This document shows positions 19,201 through 26,416 of a stretch of DNA of 40,558 nucleotides, one piece after another (the first letter of the stretch is position 1; the number at the start of each line of letters is the position of its first letter). This stretch comes from Spirulina subsalsa FACHB-351 (lineage in GTDB: Bacteria > Cyanobacteriota > Cyanobacteriia > Cyanobacteriales > Spirulinaceae): positions 1 to 40,558 of the forward strand of contig NZ_JAIHOM010000041.1 in assembly GCF_026130165.1 (NCBI RefSeq), in the 5' to 3' direction. Position numbers and translations under genes: made by a program. Under the pieces are notes generated by a model that saw only the letters and a program-made list of their open reading frames with translations, did not search any database and was not told the DNA's origin.

Positions 19201-19409
19201 CGTTGACTCCTCTCTGGGGTAAGTTCAGTGAATATACTGAAAGCAGCACTCAGAGGTTGAATGAGTGAAAAGCGGCAAATTCCCTGGATTTTTGGTGTCA
19301 TGTCATGAAATATCATTGGGAATTATTTTCAATTTTAAGGGTTGCTGTTCAGTATAAATACTTATCTTTACTTAAATTAACAATTATTTAAGTTGATAGT
19401 AATCCTATA

Positions 19410-19578
19410 TAGGGCTTGCGGAATAACTCTACTCGTGGGGCTAGGGAACAGGGAACAGGGGGAGTCAAAAAAAGGCAAGCCTTTTTGATTATTTATCCCT
19501 AAAACCTTACAATTTCTCGCTCTTAAAATAGCCCAAAGCCCTATTAACATTGCTTAGAGAGATATTCAGCAGACCCTA
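19410..19578. mobile_element. MITE-like element with TAGGGYTTGC-type ends, abutting the right repeat
   Basis: The left end TAGGGCTTGCGGAATAA at 19410 and the right end TATTCAGCAGACCCTA ending at 19578 are imperfect inverted repeats bounded by TA, as in TA-targeting elements. Inside are GGGAACA heptamers. A 32-bp stretch at 19417-19448 is repeated exactly at 35535-35566 in a second element. The 384-bp right repeat begins at 19579, directly after the final TA. The remaining 19201-19409 upstream of the CHAT gene is AT-rich and should contain its promoter. Confidence 0.6.
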
Positions 19579-19968
19579 CAGAAAAAAGAACCTCTAGAAA
19601 TGGCCGTCGCGAAAGCGCGGAAAGAATTGCGTGATCCTCGCTTGGCACAAGACTTGTGGGATGGTTTTTTGCGGAAATGCGATCGCCTGGCCGACGAAGG
19701 ACTAAAAGCACAAAAGTTAGGCGTTAAAACCCCCTACCTGCCCTCTGCTTTTACCGAAAAAAAAGCCGTGACTAAAGAAAGTGTCATGGCAAAATTAGCC
19801 CAGTTACACAATCAAGTTAACCTCCCCCCTTCCCTAGAGCAAAATAAAAGCCCTAAAAATGATACCAGTCCTCCTCCCTCCCTAGAAAGTTTACAAAAAG
19901 CCTATGAAAATCCATTAGGTCGAAACATTGTAGAACAACAGTTACAAAAGCATCCCGAATGGATTTGA
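19579..19968 (+). pseudogene. 3' fragment of the 413-residue gene (right copy of the direct repeat)
   Basis: This is the C-terminal third of the protein at 12926-14167, nearly identical, starting with no 5' part and ending early in HPEWI and a stop at 19968 where the sequence diverges from the left copy. An ATG at 19600 is in frame, so a 122-residue fragment could in principle be made. I read it as a duplicated gene remnant. Confidence 0.85.
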
Positions 19969-20065
19969 ACTTAGGACGCTGGCGAATGCCTTGGAAAAAG
20001 GAATTATACCCTCAGACTCCCCCGATTGGTTGTATATTAAGTTGGGCAAATTGCCCACTCGTTAG
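19961..20065 (+). pseudogene. Possible 3' tail of an unknown gene before ruvX
   Basis: Immediately after the right repeat, a different frame is open for 34 codons (GFELRTLANALEKG, ending LYIKLGKLPTR) and then stops 15 bp before ruvX. The composition is protein-like but there is no start. It may be the tail of a gene cut by the event that placed the repeat here. Confidence 0.3.
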
Positions 20066-20080
20066 CTAACAGAAGAGATC

Positions 20081-20500
20081 ATGAACAGAATTTCCGCGCT
20101 GGGTTTAGATGTTGGTAAACGGCGCATTGGTGTTGCTGGATGTGATGGACTGGGGTTAATTGCCACCGGACTGGAAACTATTGAACGGCGAAGTTTTGCG
20201 GAAGATGTGGCGCGCTTTCAAGCCATTGTACAAGAACGTCAAGTTCAGGTGTTAGTGGTGGGTTTGCCCTACAATAAAGAAGGCAATATTGGCTTTCAGG
20301 CCAAGCACATCCAAAAATATGCCCGGCGCTTAGGAGATGCTTTACAACTGCCCCTGGAGTTTGTGGATGAGCGTTTAACGTCCTATGAGGCAGAGGAAAT
20401 GATGAAAGCCCAAAATCTCTCCCCCAGATATAATAAGGGCTTAGTAGACCGTAAAGCGGCGGCAATTATTCTCCAACAGTGGTTAGATTGTCGCCGCTAG
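20081..20500 (+). CDS. ruvX: RuvX/YqgF, putative Holliday junction resolvase / pre-16S rRNA nuclease
   Basis: A 139-residue RNase H-like protein. Catalytic and structural blocks are GLDVGKRRIGVA near residues 8-19 (Asp), VLVVGLPYN near 60, and DERLTSYEAEE near 95 with the later Asp in GLVDRKAAAIIL. The family is annotated as Holliday junction resolvase, and in some bacteria acts in 16S rRNA 5'-end processing. Length is normal. It converges on menB, with two stray REP motifs in the 84-bp gap. Confidence 0.94.
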   Translation: MNRISALGLDVGKRRIGVAGCDGLGLIATGLETIERRSFAEDVARFQAIVQERQVQVLVVGLPYNKEGNIGFQAKHIQKYARRLGDALQLPLEFVDERLTSYEAEEMMKAQNLSPRYNKGLVDRKAAAIILQQWLDCRR

Positions 20501-20512
20501 TTGGAGACGGAA

Positions 20513-20574
20513 GAAACCCGGTTTCTAGGACAAGATGTTACGGTTTTGCTGATCATGCTCAGAAACCCGGTTTC
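20513..20574. repeat. Two stray REP-like GAAACCCGGTTTC motifs
   Basis: The 13-mer GAAACCCGGTTTC occurs at 20513-20525 and 20562-20574, in the same orientation, 36 bp apart, in the intergenic gap between the convergent ruvX and menB genes. This is the motif that fills the RAYT-associated arrays at 36.5-38.9 kb. Confidence 0.85.
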
Positions 20575-20584
20575 CGGCACAAGT

Positions 20585-21418
20585 TTAAGGTCGCCAAGGA
20601 TACTGGCGAAAGTCGGGGGAGCGTTTTTCTAAAAAGGCCTGTTTGCCTTCGCTACCTTCTTCGGTCATGTAATACAAAAGTGTGGCGTTACCTGCTAACT
20701 CTTGTAGTCCGGCCTGACCATCACAATCAGCATTAAAGGCAGCTTTTAGGCAACGAATGGCGATGGGGCTTTTCGTTAAGATTTCTTGGGCCCACTGGAT
20801 TCCCTCGGCTTCGAGTTGCTCGACGGGGACAACGGTATTCACTAAGCCCATTTCTAGGGCTTGTTGGGCGTTGTACTGGCGACAGAGAAACCAAATTTCT
20901 CGGGCTTTTTTTTGCCCCACAATACGGGCTAGGTAGGATGCGCCAAATCCTCCGTCGAAACTGCCAACTTTGGGGCCGGTTTGCCCAAAAATGGCGTTGT
21001 CGGCGGCAATGGTTAAATCACAGAGTAGGTGCAAGACGTGACCCCCCCCAATGGCATAGCCTGCAACGAGGGCGATGACGACTTTGGGTAGGGAGCGAAT
21101 TAAGCGTTGTAGGTCAAGGACGTTTAGGCGGGGGACTCCTTGATCATCTATATATCCGGCTTCTCCTCGGATGCTTTGATCTCCCCCGGAACAAAAGGCA
21201 TATTTCCCATCGGTATGGGGGCCGGCTCCGGTTAATAACACAACACCAATTTCAGGATCTTCACGGACATCACAAAACGCATCATAAAGCTCAAAAACCG
21301 TCTTTGGTCGGAACGCATTGCGTTTGTGGGGACGATTAATTGTAATTTTGGCGATGCCGTCGGTTTTGTGATACAAGATGTCGCTGTAATTTTTGGCAAC
21401 TTGCCAGTCTATTTGCAT
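20585..21418 (-). CDS. menB: 1,4-dihydroxy-2-naphthoyl-CoA synthase
   Basis: A 277-residue crotonase-fold enzyme that cyclises succinylbenzoyl-CoA in phylloquinone/menaquinone synthesis; in cyanobacteria the product feeds vitamin K1 of photosystem I. Diagnostic segments: [14 protein letters not shown], the oxyanion block [42 protein letters not shown], and the C-terminal [14 protein letters not shown] with [11 protein letters not shown]. The frame is open to 21610 but the upstream 64 codons are not MenB-like, so the ATG at 21418 ([14 protein letters not shown]) is chosen. Confidence 0.95.
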   Translation of the reverse strand: MQIDWQVAKNYSDILYHKTDGIAKITINRPHKRNAFRPKTVFELYDAFCDVREDPEIGVVLLTGAGPHTDGKYAFCSGGDQSIRGEAGYIDDQGVPRLNVLDLQRLIRSLPKVVIALVAGYAIGGGHVLHLLCDLTIAADNAIFGQTGPKVGSFDGGFGASYLARIVGQKKAREIWFLCRQYNAQQALEMGLVNTVVPVEQLEAEGIQWAQEILTKSPIAIRCLKAAFNADCDGQAGLQELAGNATLLYYMTEEGSEGKQAFLEKRSPDFRQYPWRP

Positions 21419-21757
21419 CGATCGATCACTCAAGTTTTTTCGGGACAATGTTACTATACCAGTCCGATTTGAGTTATGGCTCAATGGGTAAGGTTTCAGT
21501 CTGTTGGGCAGGGGTAAGGGGGACGGGATGTGGCTGGTATGTCTATTTTTTGCTTTGAAAATGTTAAGAAAAAATAAAGATTTGTCGAAAATAATTTCGG
21601 ACTGGCTCAATTTTGGTTATAAGATTAGCCAAGTGCCTAGAATTATTGTTATAGTAAGACGGGATCAATTAAATCCGGCTGGTTTTGCAAACTCACACAT
21701 TTTTAAAATAATCTTAATATTTTGCAAAAGTGGCGACCATCCTATTAAAAATCCGGC

Positions 21758-21783
21758 TAAAAACAGGGGGAATCCTGTTTTTA
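21758..21783. promoter_or_regulatory. Stable hairpin in the leader of the zinc-ribbon gene
   Basis: TAAAAACAGG and CCTGTTTTTA form a perfect 10-bp stem with a 6-nt loop, 47 bp before the ATG at 21831. It could be an intrinsic terminator for transcription in either direction or a leader structure. The rest of the 21419-21830 gap between the divergent menB and zinc-ribbon genes is AT-rich; a long ORF there (21504-21794) has no family-like features. Confidence 0.5.
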
Positions 21784-21830
21784 ATCGGCGATAAACACAG
21801 CATTTTATAAACAAGTTTTGAGGTGATGTT

Positions 21831-21890
21831 ATGACTGGTGGCGTTATGACTGGTGATGTTATGACTGATGGTGTTATGACTGATGGTGTT
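21831..21890 (+). repeat. Four tandem 15-bp repeats with in-frame ATGs
   Basis: Units ATGACTGGTGGCGTT, ATGACTGGTGATGTT and ATGACTGATGGTGTT (twice) are tandem and in frame with the zinc-ribbon gene. The period is a multiple of three, so copy-number change keeps the frame. GGTGATGTT inside the units also resembles a ribosome site for the next ATG. Confidence 0.9.
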
Positions 21891-22088
21891 ATGACTAAGG
21901 TAGAAACAATCCGGTGTCCGAACTGTGGGAAGCCCGCAGAACGGCATTATTTACTCAGGCAGGGTTTAGGGCCGACTCAATTAGTGCAGACTCAATGTGC
22001 GGCTTGTGATTATTTATTGATTAGTTGCTCGGAAACGGGGCGGGTGTTGGAAGCCTATGCGCCGGGGATTGCAGCGCATAATATCTAG
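21831..22088 (+). CDS. Small zinc-ribbon protein with repeated N-terminal start codons
   Basis: An 85-residue protein (65 from the last start). The conserved part begins MTKVETIRCPNCGKPAE, with two zinc-binding pairs, CPNC and CAAC, then CSETGRVLEAYAPG. This is the small zinc-ribbon family of cyanobacteria, sometimes annotated by a replication-restart-like name; its role is unknown. In front lie four 15-bp repeats each starting with an in-frame ATG (21831, 21846, 21861, 21876), then the conserved ATG at 21891. A Shine-Dalgarno (GAGGTGAT) lies just before the first ATG, favouring a start at 21831, while conservation favours 21891. Confidence 0.7.
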   Translation: MTGGVMTGDVMTDGVMTDGVMTKVETIRCPNCGKPAERHYLLRQGLGPTQLVQTQCAACDYLLISCSETGRVLEAYAPGIAAHNI

Positions 22089-22149
22089 AATTTGAGGTGT
22101 TCATCTACGGCACTAAACATAAAGAGTGAGAGTTAACCCTTGATTAAAG

Positions 22150-22275
22150 TTAAGGGTTGTCGAACGCGACGGGTTTTAACCCGTCGTTATTATATTTTCT
22201 CTTTTGATTCTCAATGGATTTTTTAACGGTTTCAGGGCTGGCCTTGCCGGGAGTGGCACAAAAATAGCTGGGAGT
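22150..22275 (-). pseudogene. IS200-type tnpA remnant (C-terminal end)
   Basis: The minus strand reads 41 codons (TPSYFCATPGKASPETV, then KKSIENQKRK and a tail ending KPVAFDNP) up to TAA at 22150. The SYFCAT and VKK.IENQ pattern is the C-terminus of IS200/IS605 TnpA Y1 transposases. There are stop codons directly upstream (22276-22281), and the HUH and catalytic regions are missing. It is a dead relic. Confidence 0.65.
22167..22186. terminator. Perfect hairpin, CGACGGGTT stem, within the IS relic
   Basis: CGACGGGTT, TT, AACCCGTCG form a perfect 9-bp stem followed by a T/A-rich tract. It lies 79 bp after the zinc-ribbon stop and can terminate that transcript. It is embedded in the tnpA relic, so it may be a recruited IS end. 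Confidence 0.6.
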
Positions 22276-22447
22276 CTATCAAGTCGGAAGTTTTAACAAC
22301 GATTCATCTCCATGCTCACTCAATCGGGAGAGTGCAGGTGTTCTCACGGGTTGAGGTAAGAGATGGGGATTGGAGGTGGTTGTGTGTGAGGGGAAAATGG
22401 GGAATCCTTGAGGGTTTTATAAAATTTTTGCTAAGGTATTTCTTTTT

Positions 22448-22463
22448 TAGTACTAGAGTTCTA
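22448..22463 (+). promoter_or_regulatory. LexA (SOS) box upstream of lexA
   Basis: TAGTACTAGAGTTCTA matches the cyanobacterial LexA operator form AGTACTNNNGTTCT. It lies 77 bp before the lexA ATG, so LexA probably represses itself. The adjoining 22276-22447 stretch has no gene I can support. Confidence 0.7.
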
Positions 22464-22539
22464 AAATGGTATGGAGAGCAGTTGATCTAAAAAAGGCTCT
22501 CGGTATTTCTTTCAATGTACTATGATTTAACGAAAAATT

Positions 22540-23196
22540 ATGGAACCTTTGACAAAACCGCAACGAGAACTGTATGAGTGGTTGGTGGAGTATATTCACA
22601 ATGCCCAACACGCGCCTTCGATTCGTCAGATGATGCGGGCGATGAATTTGCGATCGCCTGCTCCGGTGCAAAGTCGTTTAGAACGGCTGCGTTCTAAGGG
22701 GTATATTGATTGGACGGAGGGGAAGGCGCGCACGATTCGCATTCTGTATCCACCCCAAAATCAGGGTTTATCGATTTTAGGGGCGATCGCGGCTGGGGGA
22801 TTGGTGGAACCGTTTACGGATATGGAAGAACAGTTAGATTTGGCGTTTCTTTTCCGTCAATCTAATTGTTTTGCGCTACGGGTAACGGGAGACAGCATGA
22901 TTGAAGACATGATTCAAGAGGGGGATCTCGTGGTCATGAAAAAACCCCTAGCTGATGAATTGCCGAAAAATGGGACGATTGTGGCCGCTCGGGTGGATGG
23001 CTACGGCACGACACTGAAACGCTTCTATCTAGATGGGGAAAAAGTTACCCTCCAGCCTGCTAATCCGAAGTATCCTCCTATTACGTTGAATCTCTCGAAT
23101 ATCCAAATTCAGGGGGTGTTAGTGGGGGTATGGCGGGATTGTAATTCTGGGTTACAGGTGAAGATGCAGGCTAGAACTGAGGCGGCGACGCTTTAA
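22540..23196 (+). CDS. lexA: LexA repressor, autocleavable type
   Basis: A 218-residue repressor. N-terminal winged helix (residues 1-70: LTKPQRELYEWLVEYI, APSIRQMMRAMNL, SPAPVQSRLERLR) and C-terminal S24 peptidase domain. The cleavage site is Ala85-Gly86 (AIAAGGLVEP), with catalytic Ser119 (GDSMIED) and Lys160 (TTLKRFY). All are present, unlike some cyanobacteria such as Synechocystis that lack the dyad, so DNA-damage-induced self-cleavage is expected. The operator-like box 77 bp upstream supports autoregulation. Confidence 0.95.
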   Translation: MEPLTKPQRELYEWLVEYIHNAQHAPSIRQMMRAMNLRSPAPVQSRLERLRSKGYIDWTEGKARTIRILYPPQNQGLSILGAIAAGGLVEPFTDMEEQLDLAFLFRQSNCFALRVTGDSMIEDMIQEGDLVVMKKPLADELPKNGTIVAARVDGYGTTLKRFYLDGEKVTLQPANPKYPPITLNLSNIQIQGVLVGVWRDCNSGLQVKMQARTEAATL

Positions 23197-23224
23197 GGGT
23201 TGGCTTGGATAAAATTATCAATTA

Positions 23225-24196
23225 TCAATTGTTCGGTTTAGCAAGGCAAGGTTTTTGAAAAATGCGATCGCTATACTGACTAGATTGAGCGAGATACATT
23301 CCCAGTAGTACAGTCCCAAAGGCAATGGCGTTGATTAAGTTTAAACCCTCAGCAAACAACATCCAAGCAATCAATCCGGCAAATACGGGGTCTAACAGCA
23401 GGAAAATTCCCACTAAGCTAGAGGGTAGATGTTTGAGGCTGTAAGCTTGCAAACCTTGACCAATGACTTGGCAGACTAAGGCTAAAGCCGCGACAGACAG
23501 CCATCCCGATAGGGTAATCGGAAAGAGGCGTTGTTCCGTCATTAAGACTACAGGCCAGGATAGAATCGCCCCCACCCCACAACACCAAAGGAGGATAATC
23601 AGGGCGGGAAATTTGGCGCGTAGTTTCTCAATCAGCATCAAGTTAGCGGCCGAAAGGATAGCGGATAAGAAGGCCGCGAGATCCCCGTTGAAGTGTCCAG
23701 CACCAATTTCAAAGTCTCCAATTCCCAAGGCGATTGCCCCAATCATAGCCACCCCTAAACCCACCAGAAACCGCCGATCAAAGGATTCACGCCAAATTAG
23801 CCAAGCGCCTAGGGTGGTGAAGAGGGGGGTGAGGTTGTGTAGTACAGTTGAATTAGCTACCCCTGTGAGGGTGAGGGACCAGGCCCAAAAGCCGAGACAA
23901 GCCCAAAATAGAACGGCGGCACTGATTAATAAAAGGCGATCGCGTCCGGTGATCATTTGAGGCTGACGTGGTTTCACCCCCTGCACCGCGTAAATGATGG
24001 CTAAGATGACAAAAGCGATCCAAAACCGATTAAAAATAGTGGAGAACGGGCCTAATTCTCGTTCACTCAGTCGAATCAAAATCGAAGCGAAAGATAAAGT
24101 CGCGATCGCCAAAAACACTGCCACCAGTGCCGACACCATCGGACTCACCCTCGGCCATTGAAGGGAAGGGGAAGAAAGGGTTAAAGTTTGAGCCAT
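23225..24196 (-). CDS. EamA/DMT-family membrane transporter
   Basis: A 323-residue protein with about ten hydrophobic segments in two homologous halves, the EamA (drug/metabolite transporter) layout. The second half contains VCQVIGQGLQAYSLKHLPSS followed by a LLDPVFAGLIAW motif typical of the family. Substrate unknown. The frame is open upstream to 24268, but I chose ATG at 24196 (MAQTLTLSSPS), since the residues before it are not membrane-family-like. Confidence 0.88.
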   Translation of the reverse strand: MAQTLTLSSPSLQWPRVSPMVSALVAVFLAIATLSFASILIRLSERELGPFSTIFNRFWIAFVILAIIYAVQGVKPRQPQMITGRDRLLLISAAVLFWACLGFWAWSLTLTGVANSTVLHNLTPLFTTLGAWLIWRESFDRRFLVGLGVAMIGAIALGIGDFEIGAGHFNGDLAAFLSAILSAANLMLIEKLRAKFPALIILLWCCGVGAILSWPVVLMTEQRLFPITLSGWLSVAALALVCQVIGQGLQAYSLKHLPSSLVGIFLLLDPVFAGLIAWMLFAEGLNLINAIAFGTVLLGMYLAQSSQYSDRIFQKPCLAKPNN

Positions 24197-24536
24197 ATTT
24201 AGAGCAGCGAAGTAAACACAAGCCTGACCATTCAAGGCGAACCAGCATGAGACACCCCCGACTGACAAAATTCCGCCCCACCCCTCGGAAGCAGAAAGAT
24301 CCGTGTTTCTTCTGATATTAAGACCACCTCAAACCAAACATTATTGTTCGCTTCCTCGTGATCTTGATACCCCATCCGGCTAATCCTTAGTGTTTTTGTT
24401 CACAGCGCCGAAACACTCCAACAAAACCACTCCTACGGTTTCCCGTGATGAGAGATTCCACCCCCATCACCACTGTTGCGAAGAACCTTGTCTCTAGGTA
24501 TTTGAGCATATATACTCATGCTTTCTTGATCTTAAG
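24197..24536. other. Gene-free stretch between EamA transporter and defence-like island
   Basis: About 340 bp with no gene I can support. It contains a near-palindrome, TGAGCATATATACTCA (24502-24517), and the promoter region for the EamA gene on the minus strand. Nothing else stands out. Confidence 0.4.
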
Positions 24537-24859
24537 GGGTGTACCCCAGCTTTGGACAGACCTTTACAATTTGTTACCCTTTGCCCTACTCAAATTCCAG
24601 AGGCCACAATTCTGCAAAACGAGACATCAGGCGATCGCATATCCCCATTAGGCAACAAAAAACCCGCCCCCGAAGCCGTCACCCGTCCCAATCCTCGCCC
24701 CCTCACCCAATTTCCCAACTGTCGCACAAACTCCGCCGCCACCTCATCCGACTCAAACCCCGAAGGACTCATGACAACAACTTCCCCCCCAATCAACCCC
24801 ATCCGATAATCCGGACAAAACGATTGCATCCTTTGCAACTGTTCCAAAGTCAGTGACAT
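24537..24859 (-). pseudogene. Uma2-family nuclease remnant, frameshifted
   Basis: The minus strand from ATG at 24857-24859 encodes the N-terminal Uma2 (DUF820) domain: MSLTLEQLQRMQ, YRMGLIGGEVVVMSPSG and MRSPDVSFCR, with the PD of the PD-(D/E)XK nuclease core. It stops at 24590. Family-like sequence (KVCPKLG) continues in another frame through further stops to about 24537, so the 3' half is decayed. A complete Uma2 gene is 1 kb away at 25801. Confidence 0.7.
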
Positions 24860-24934
24860 AGCCCCCAACTCACTTTCTTTCCCAACTTACCCCCCCTCAT
24901 TTTACCACTGGAAAACCCATCTTCCACCCCCTGT

Positions 24935-24940
24935 TATAAT
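24935..24940 (+). promoter_or_regulatory. -10 box (TATAAT) for csx3
   Basis: A consensus TATAAT, preceded by TGT (extended -10 like), lies 27 bp before the csx3 ATG. No clear -35 box is seen. The transcript would have a leader of about 20 nt. Confidence 0.5.
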
Positions 24941-24967
24941 AAATTGACCGTCGAAATACAAACCTAA

Positions 24968-25309
24968 ATGAGCGCCATTCAACTCCAACTAATCCCCCAC
25001 AAAACCCAGTGTGGTCACCCCTACCAACACCTCCATATTCACATCACAAACCCCAACGGAATCATCATCCCCAGCGACATCCAAGGTCTAGAACTCCCCC
25101 GTAAAATCGACTACTCCCAAGGCATAGTAATCGAAGGAAAAGGCCCCATTTGGCTCTATGGCTACCTCGTCCATGAGTGCCATCCCGCCGCTTGGGTCGG
25201 TTGTTACGACACCCGTCTAGGCGCCATCGTCGTCGCCACCCACACCCCAGACATCAACATCAGCCAAATCTTCAAAATCGACCTACCCGATGCAACTTTC
25301 CAAAAATAG
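24968..25309 (+). CDS. csx3: Csx3 (Crn3) CRISPR-associated ring-nuclease family protein
   Basis: A 113-residue protein of the Csx3 family, ring nucleases that degrade the cyclic tetra-adenylate messenger of type III CRISPR systems. The diagnostic block is near residues 56-90: VIEGKGPIWLYGYLVHECHP, AAWVGCYDTRLGAIVVATHTP. The histidines of LVHECHP and the Asp of YDTRLG correspond to the family's active-site motif. Some cyanobacterial Csx3 proteins are fused to a second ATPase domain; this one stops after the Csx3 domain, with a decayed reading frame behind it. The coding sequence is strikingly C-rich and G-poor on this strand, unlike its neighbours. No cas10 is in the window. Confidence 0.85.
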   Translation: MSAIQLQLIPHKTQCGHPYQHLHIHITNPNGIIIPSDIQGLELPRKIDYSQGIVIEGKGPIWLYGYLVHECHPAAWVGCYDTRLGAIVVATHTPDINISQIFKIDLPDATFQK

Positions 25310-25331
25310 AGAGAAACCCCTTCATGGTTAA

Positions 25332-25704
25332 CCTCCCAACCCCCAACCCACCCCCATTGAACTCCAATTCACCACCCTCCAAGGAGCCACCCACTAAACC
25401 CATCAAACCCCACTCATCAAAATTCTAGAATACCCCCTCCAATACCACCACCTAAACACCCTCACCCTCCTCCCCCAACTCGACCAGTCGTGACCCAGAA
25501 CAGATTCAAAACTGGCTAAACTTGTGTCACAACCTAACCCCTATTGCCATCATTCACAGTGTCTTAGAAGACAAAATAGAAATATTAAAAACCGACCCCC
25601 ATTTAGAAATAATTGCAGGCGCTTGGGATCGGGATAAAAGGAGAACCCTACCGGATATTTTAATCAAAGCAATTCTGAAAAGATTGCCAGAAACTCTAGA
25701 CTAA
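25332..25704 (+). pseudogene. Decayed reading frame between csx3 and Uma2
   Basis: Two adjoining frames make one protein-like sequence: PIELQFTTLQGATH, a stop, THQTPLIKILEYPLQ, then LPQLDQ; after a one-base shift near 25490, DPEQIQNWLNLCHNLTP to IIAGAWDRDKRRTLPD, ending PETLD at 25704. An in-frame stop (25394-25396) and the frameshift make it non-functional. I do not recognise the family. Its position suggests it once belonged with csx3, perhaps as its downstream partner or second domain. Confidence 0.5.
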
Positions 25705-25800
25705 ATTCAAGTAATCATTTCCAAAAAAATTAATCATTAGTTTCCGTGTTTCCGAAAAACCCATGTTACAACTAAACTAACAAGCATTACAACACAGCCT

Positions 25801-26367
25801 ATGATTACGACTCCCGCCCAATCTCAACTCTCCCTAGAAGCCTTTCTAGAGCTACCAGAAACTAAACCTGCTCAAGAATATGTTGACGGTCAAATTTACA
25901 CCAAACCCATGCCAAGAGGAAAACACAGTCGCCTACAAAGCCGATTAGTTGCTGAAATTAATCACGTTGCAGAACCCAAACACCTAGCTTGTGCTTTTAC
26001 CGAACTCCGTTGTACCTTTGGAGGTCGTTCCATTGTTCCAGATATTGCCGTGTTTACTTGGGATAGAATACCCTTAAATGAACAAGGAGAAATTGAAGAT
26101 ATATTTTCCCTTCCCCCCGACTGGACAATTGAAATTCTTTCGCCTGAACAAAGCCCAATTCGAGTCATCAACAAGATTCTATTGTGTCTCGATCATGACA
26201 CCGCTTTAGGATGGTTAATTGATCCCCAAGAACGCTTAATCCTGAGCTTTCTTCCTCAGCAACAACCCAAAAGTCACCAAGGAGAAGAAGTATTACCCAT
26301 CTTACCTATTCTCACAGATTTTGATCTTTTACCTGAAACCATTTTCAGCTATCTCAGCTTGAATTAA
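25801..26367 (+). CDS. Uma2-family restriction-endonuclease-fold protein
   Basis: A 188-residue protein of the Uma2/DUF820 family, very expanded in cyanobacteria. The PD-(D/E)XK core is visible: SIVPDIAVFTWDR near residue 79 and WTIEILSPEQSP near 108, followed by the NKI/LCLDHDTALGWLIDPQ block. It has the full normal length and an intact frame, in contrast to the broken copy at 24.5 kb. Biological role unknown; these are probably DNA nucleases. Confidence 0.88.
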   Translation: MITTPAQSQLSLEAFLELPETKPAQEYVDGQIYTKPMPRGKHSRLQSRLVAEINHVAEPKHLACAFTELRCTFGGRSIVPDIAVFTWDRIPLNEQGEIEDIFSLPPDWTIEILSPEQSPIRVINKILLCLDHDTALGWLIDPQERLILSFLPQQQPKSHQGEEVLPILPILTDFDLLPETIFSYLSLN

Positions 26368-26416
26368 TATTTCCCGGTCAATTTTTTTAACTGTTGTTTA
26401 CTTGTTTAGAAAAAAA

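Noticed and set aside
21504-21794. Plus-strand 96-residue ORF in the menB/zinc-ribbon gap
   Set aside because: AT-rich and overlaps a hairpin that looks like a regulatory structure; no motif or ribosome site.
23463-23960. Plus-strand 165-residue ORF over the EamA gene
   Set aside because: Shadow of the transporter gene; basic and low complexity.
24590-24859. Intact second Uma2 gene
   Set aside because: The frame stops after the PD motif and family-like sequence continues only in another frame, so it is a pseudogene.
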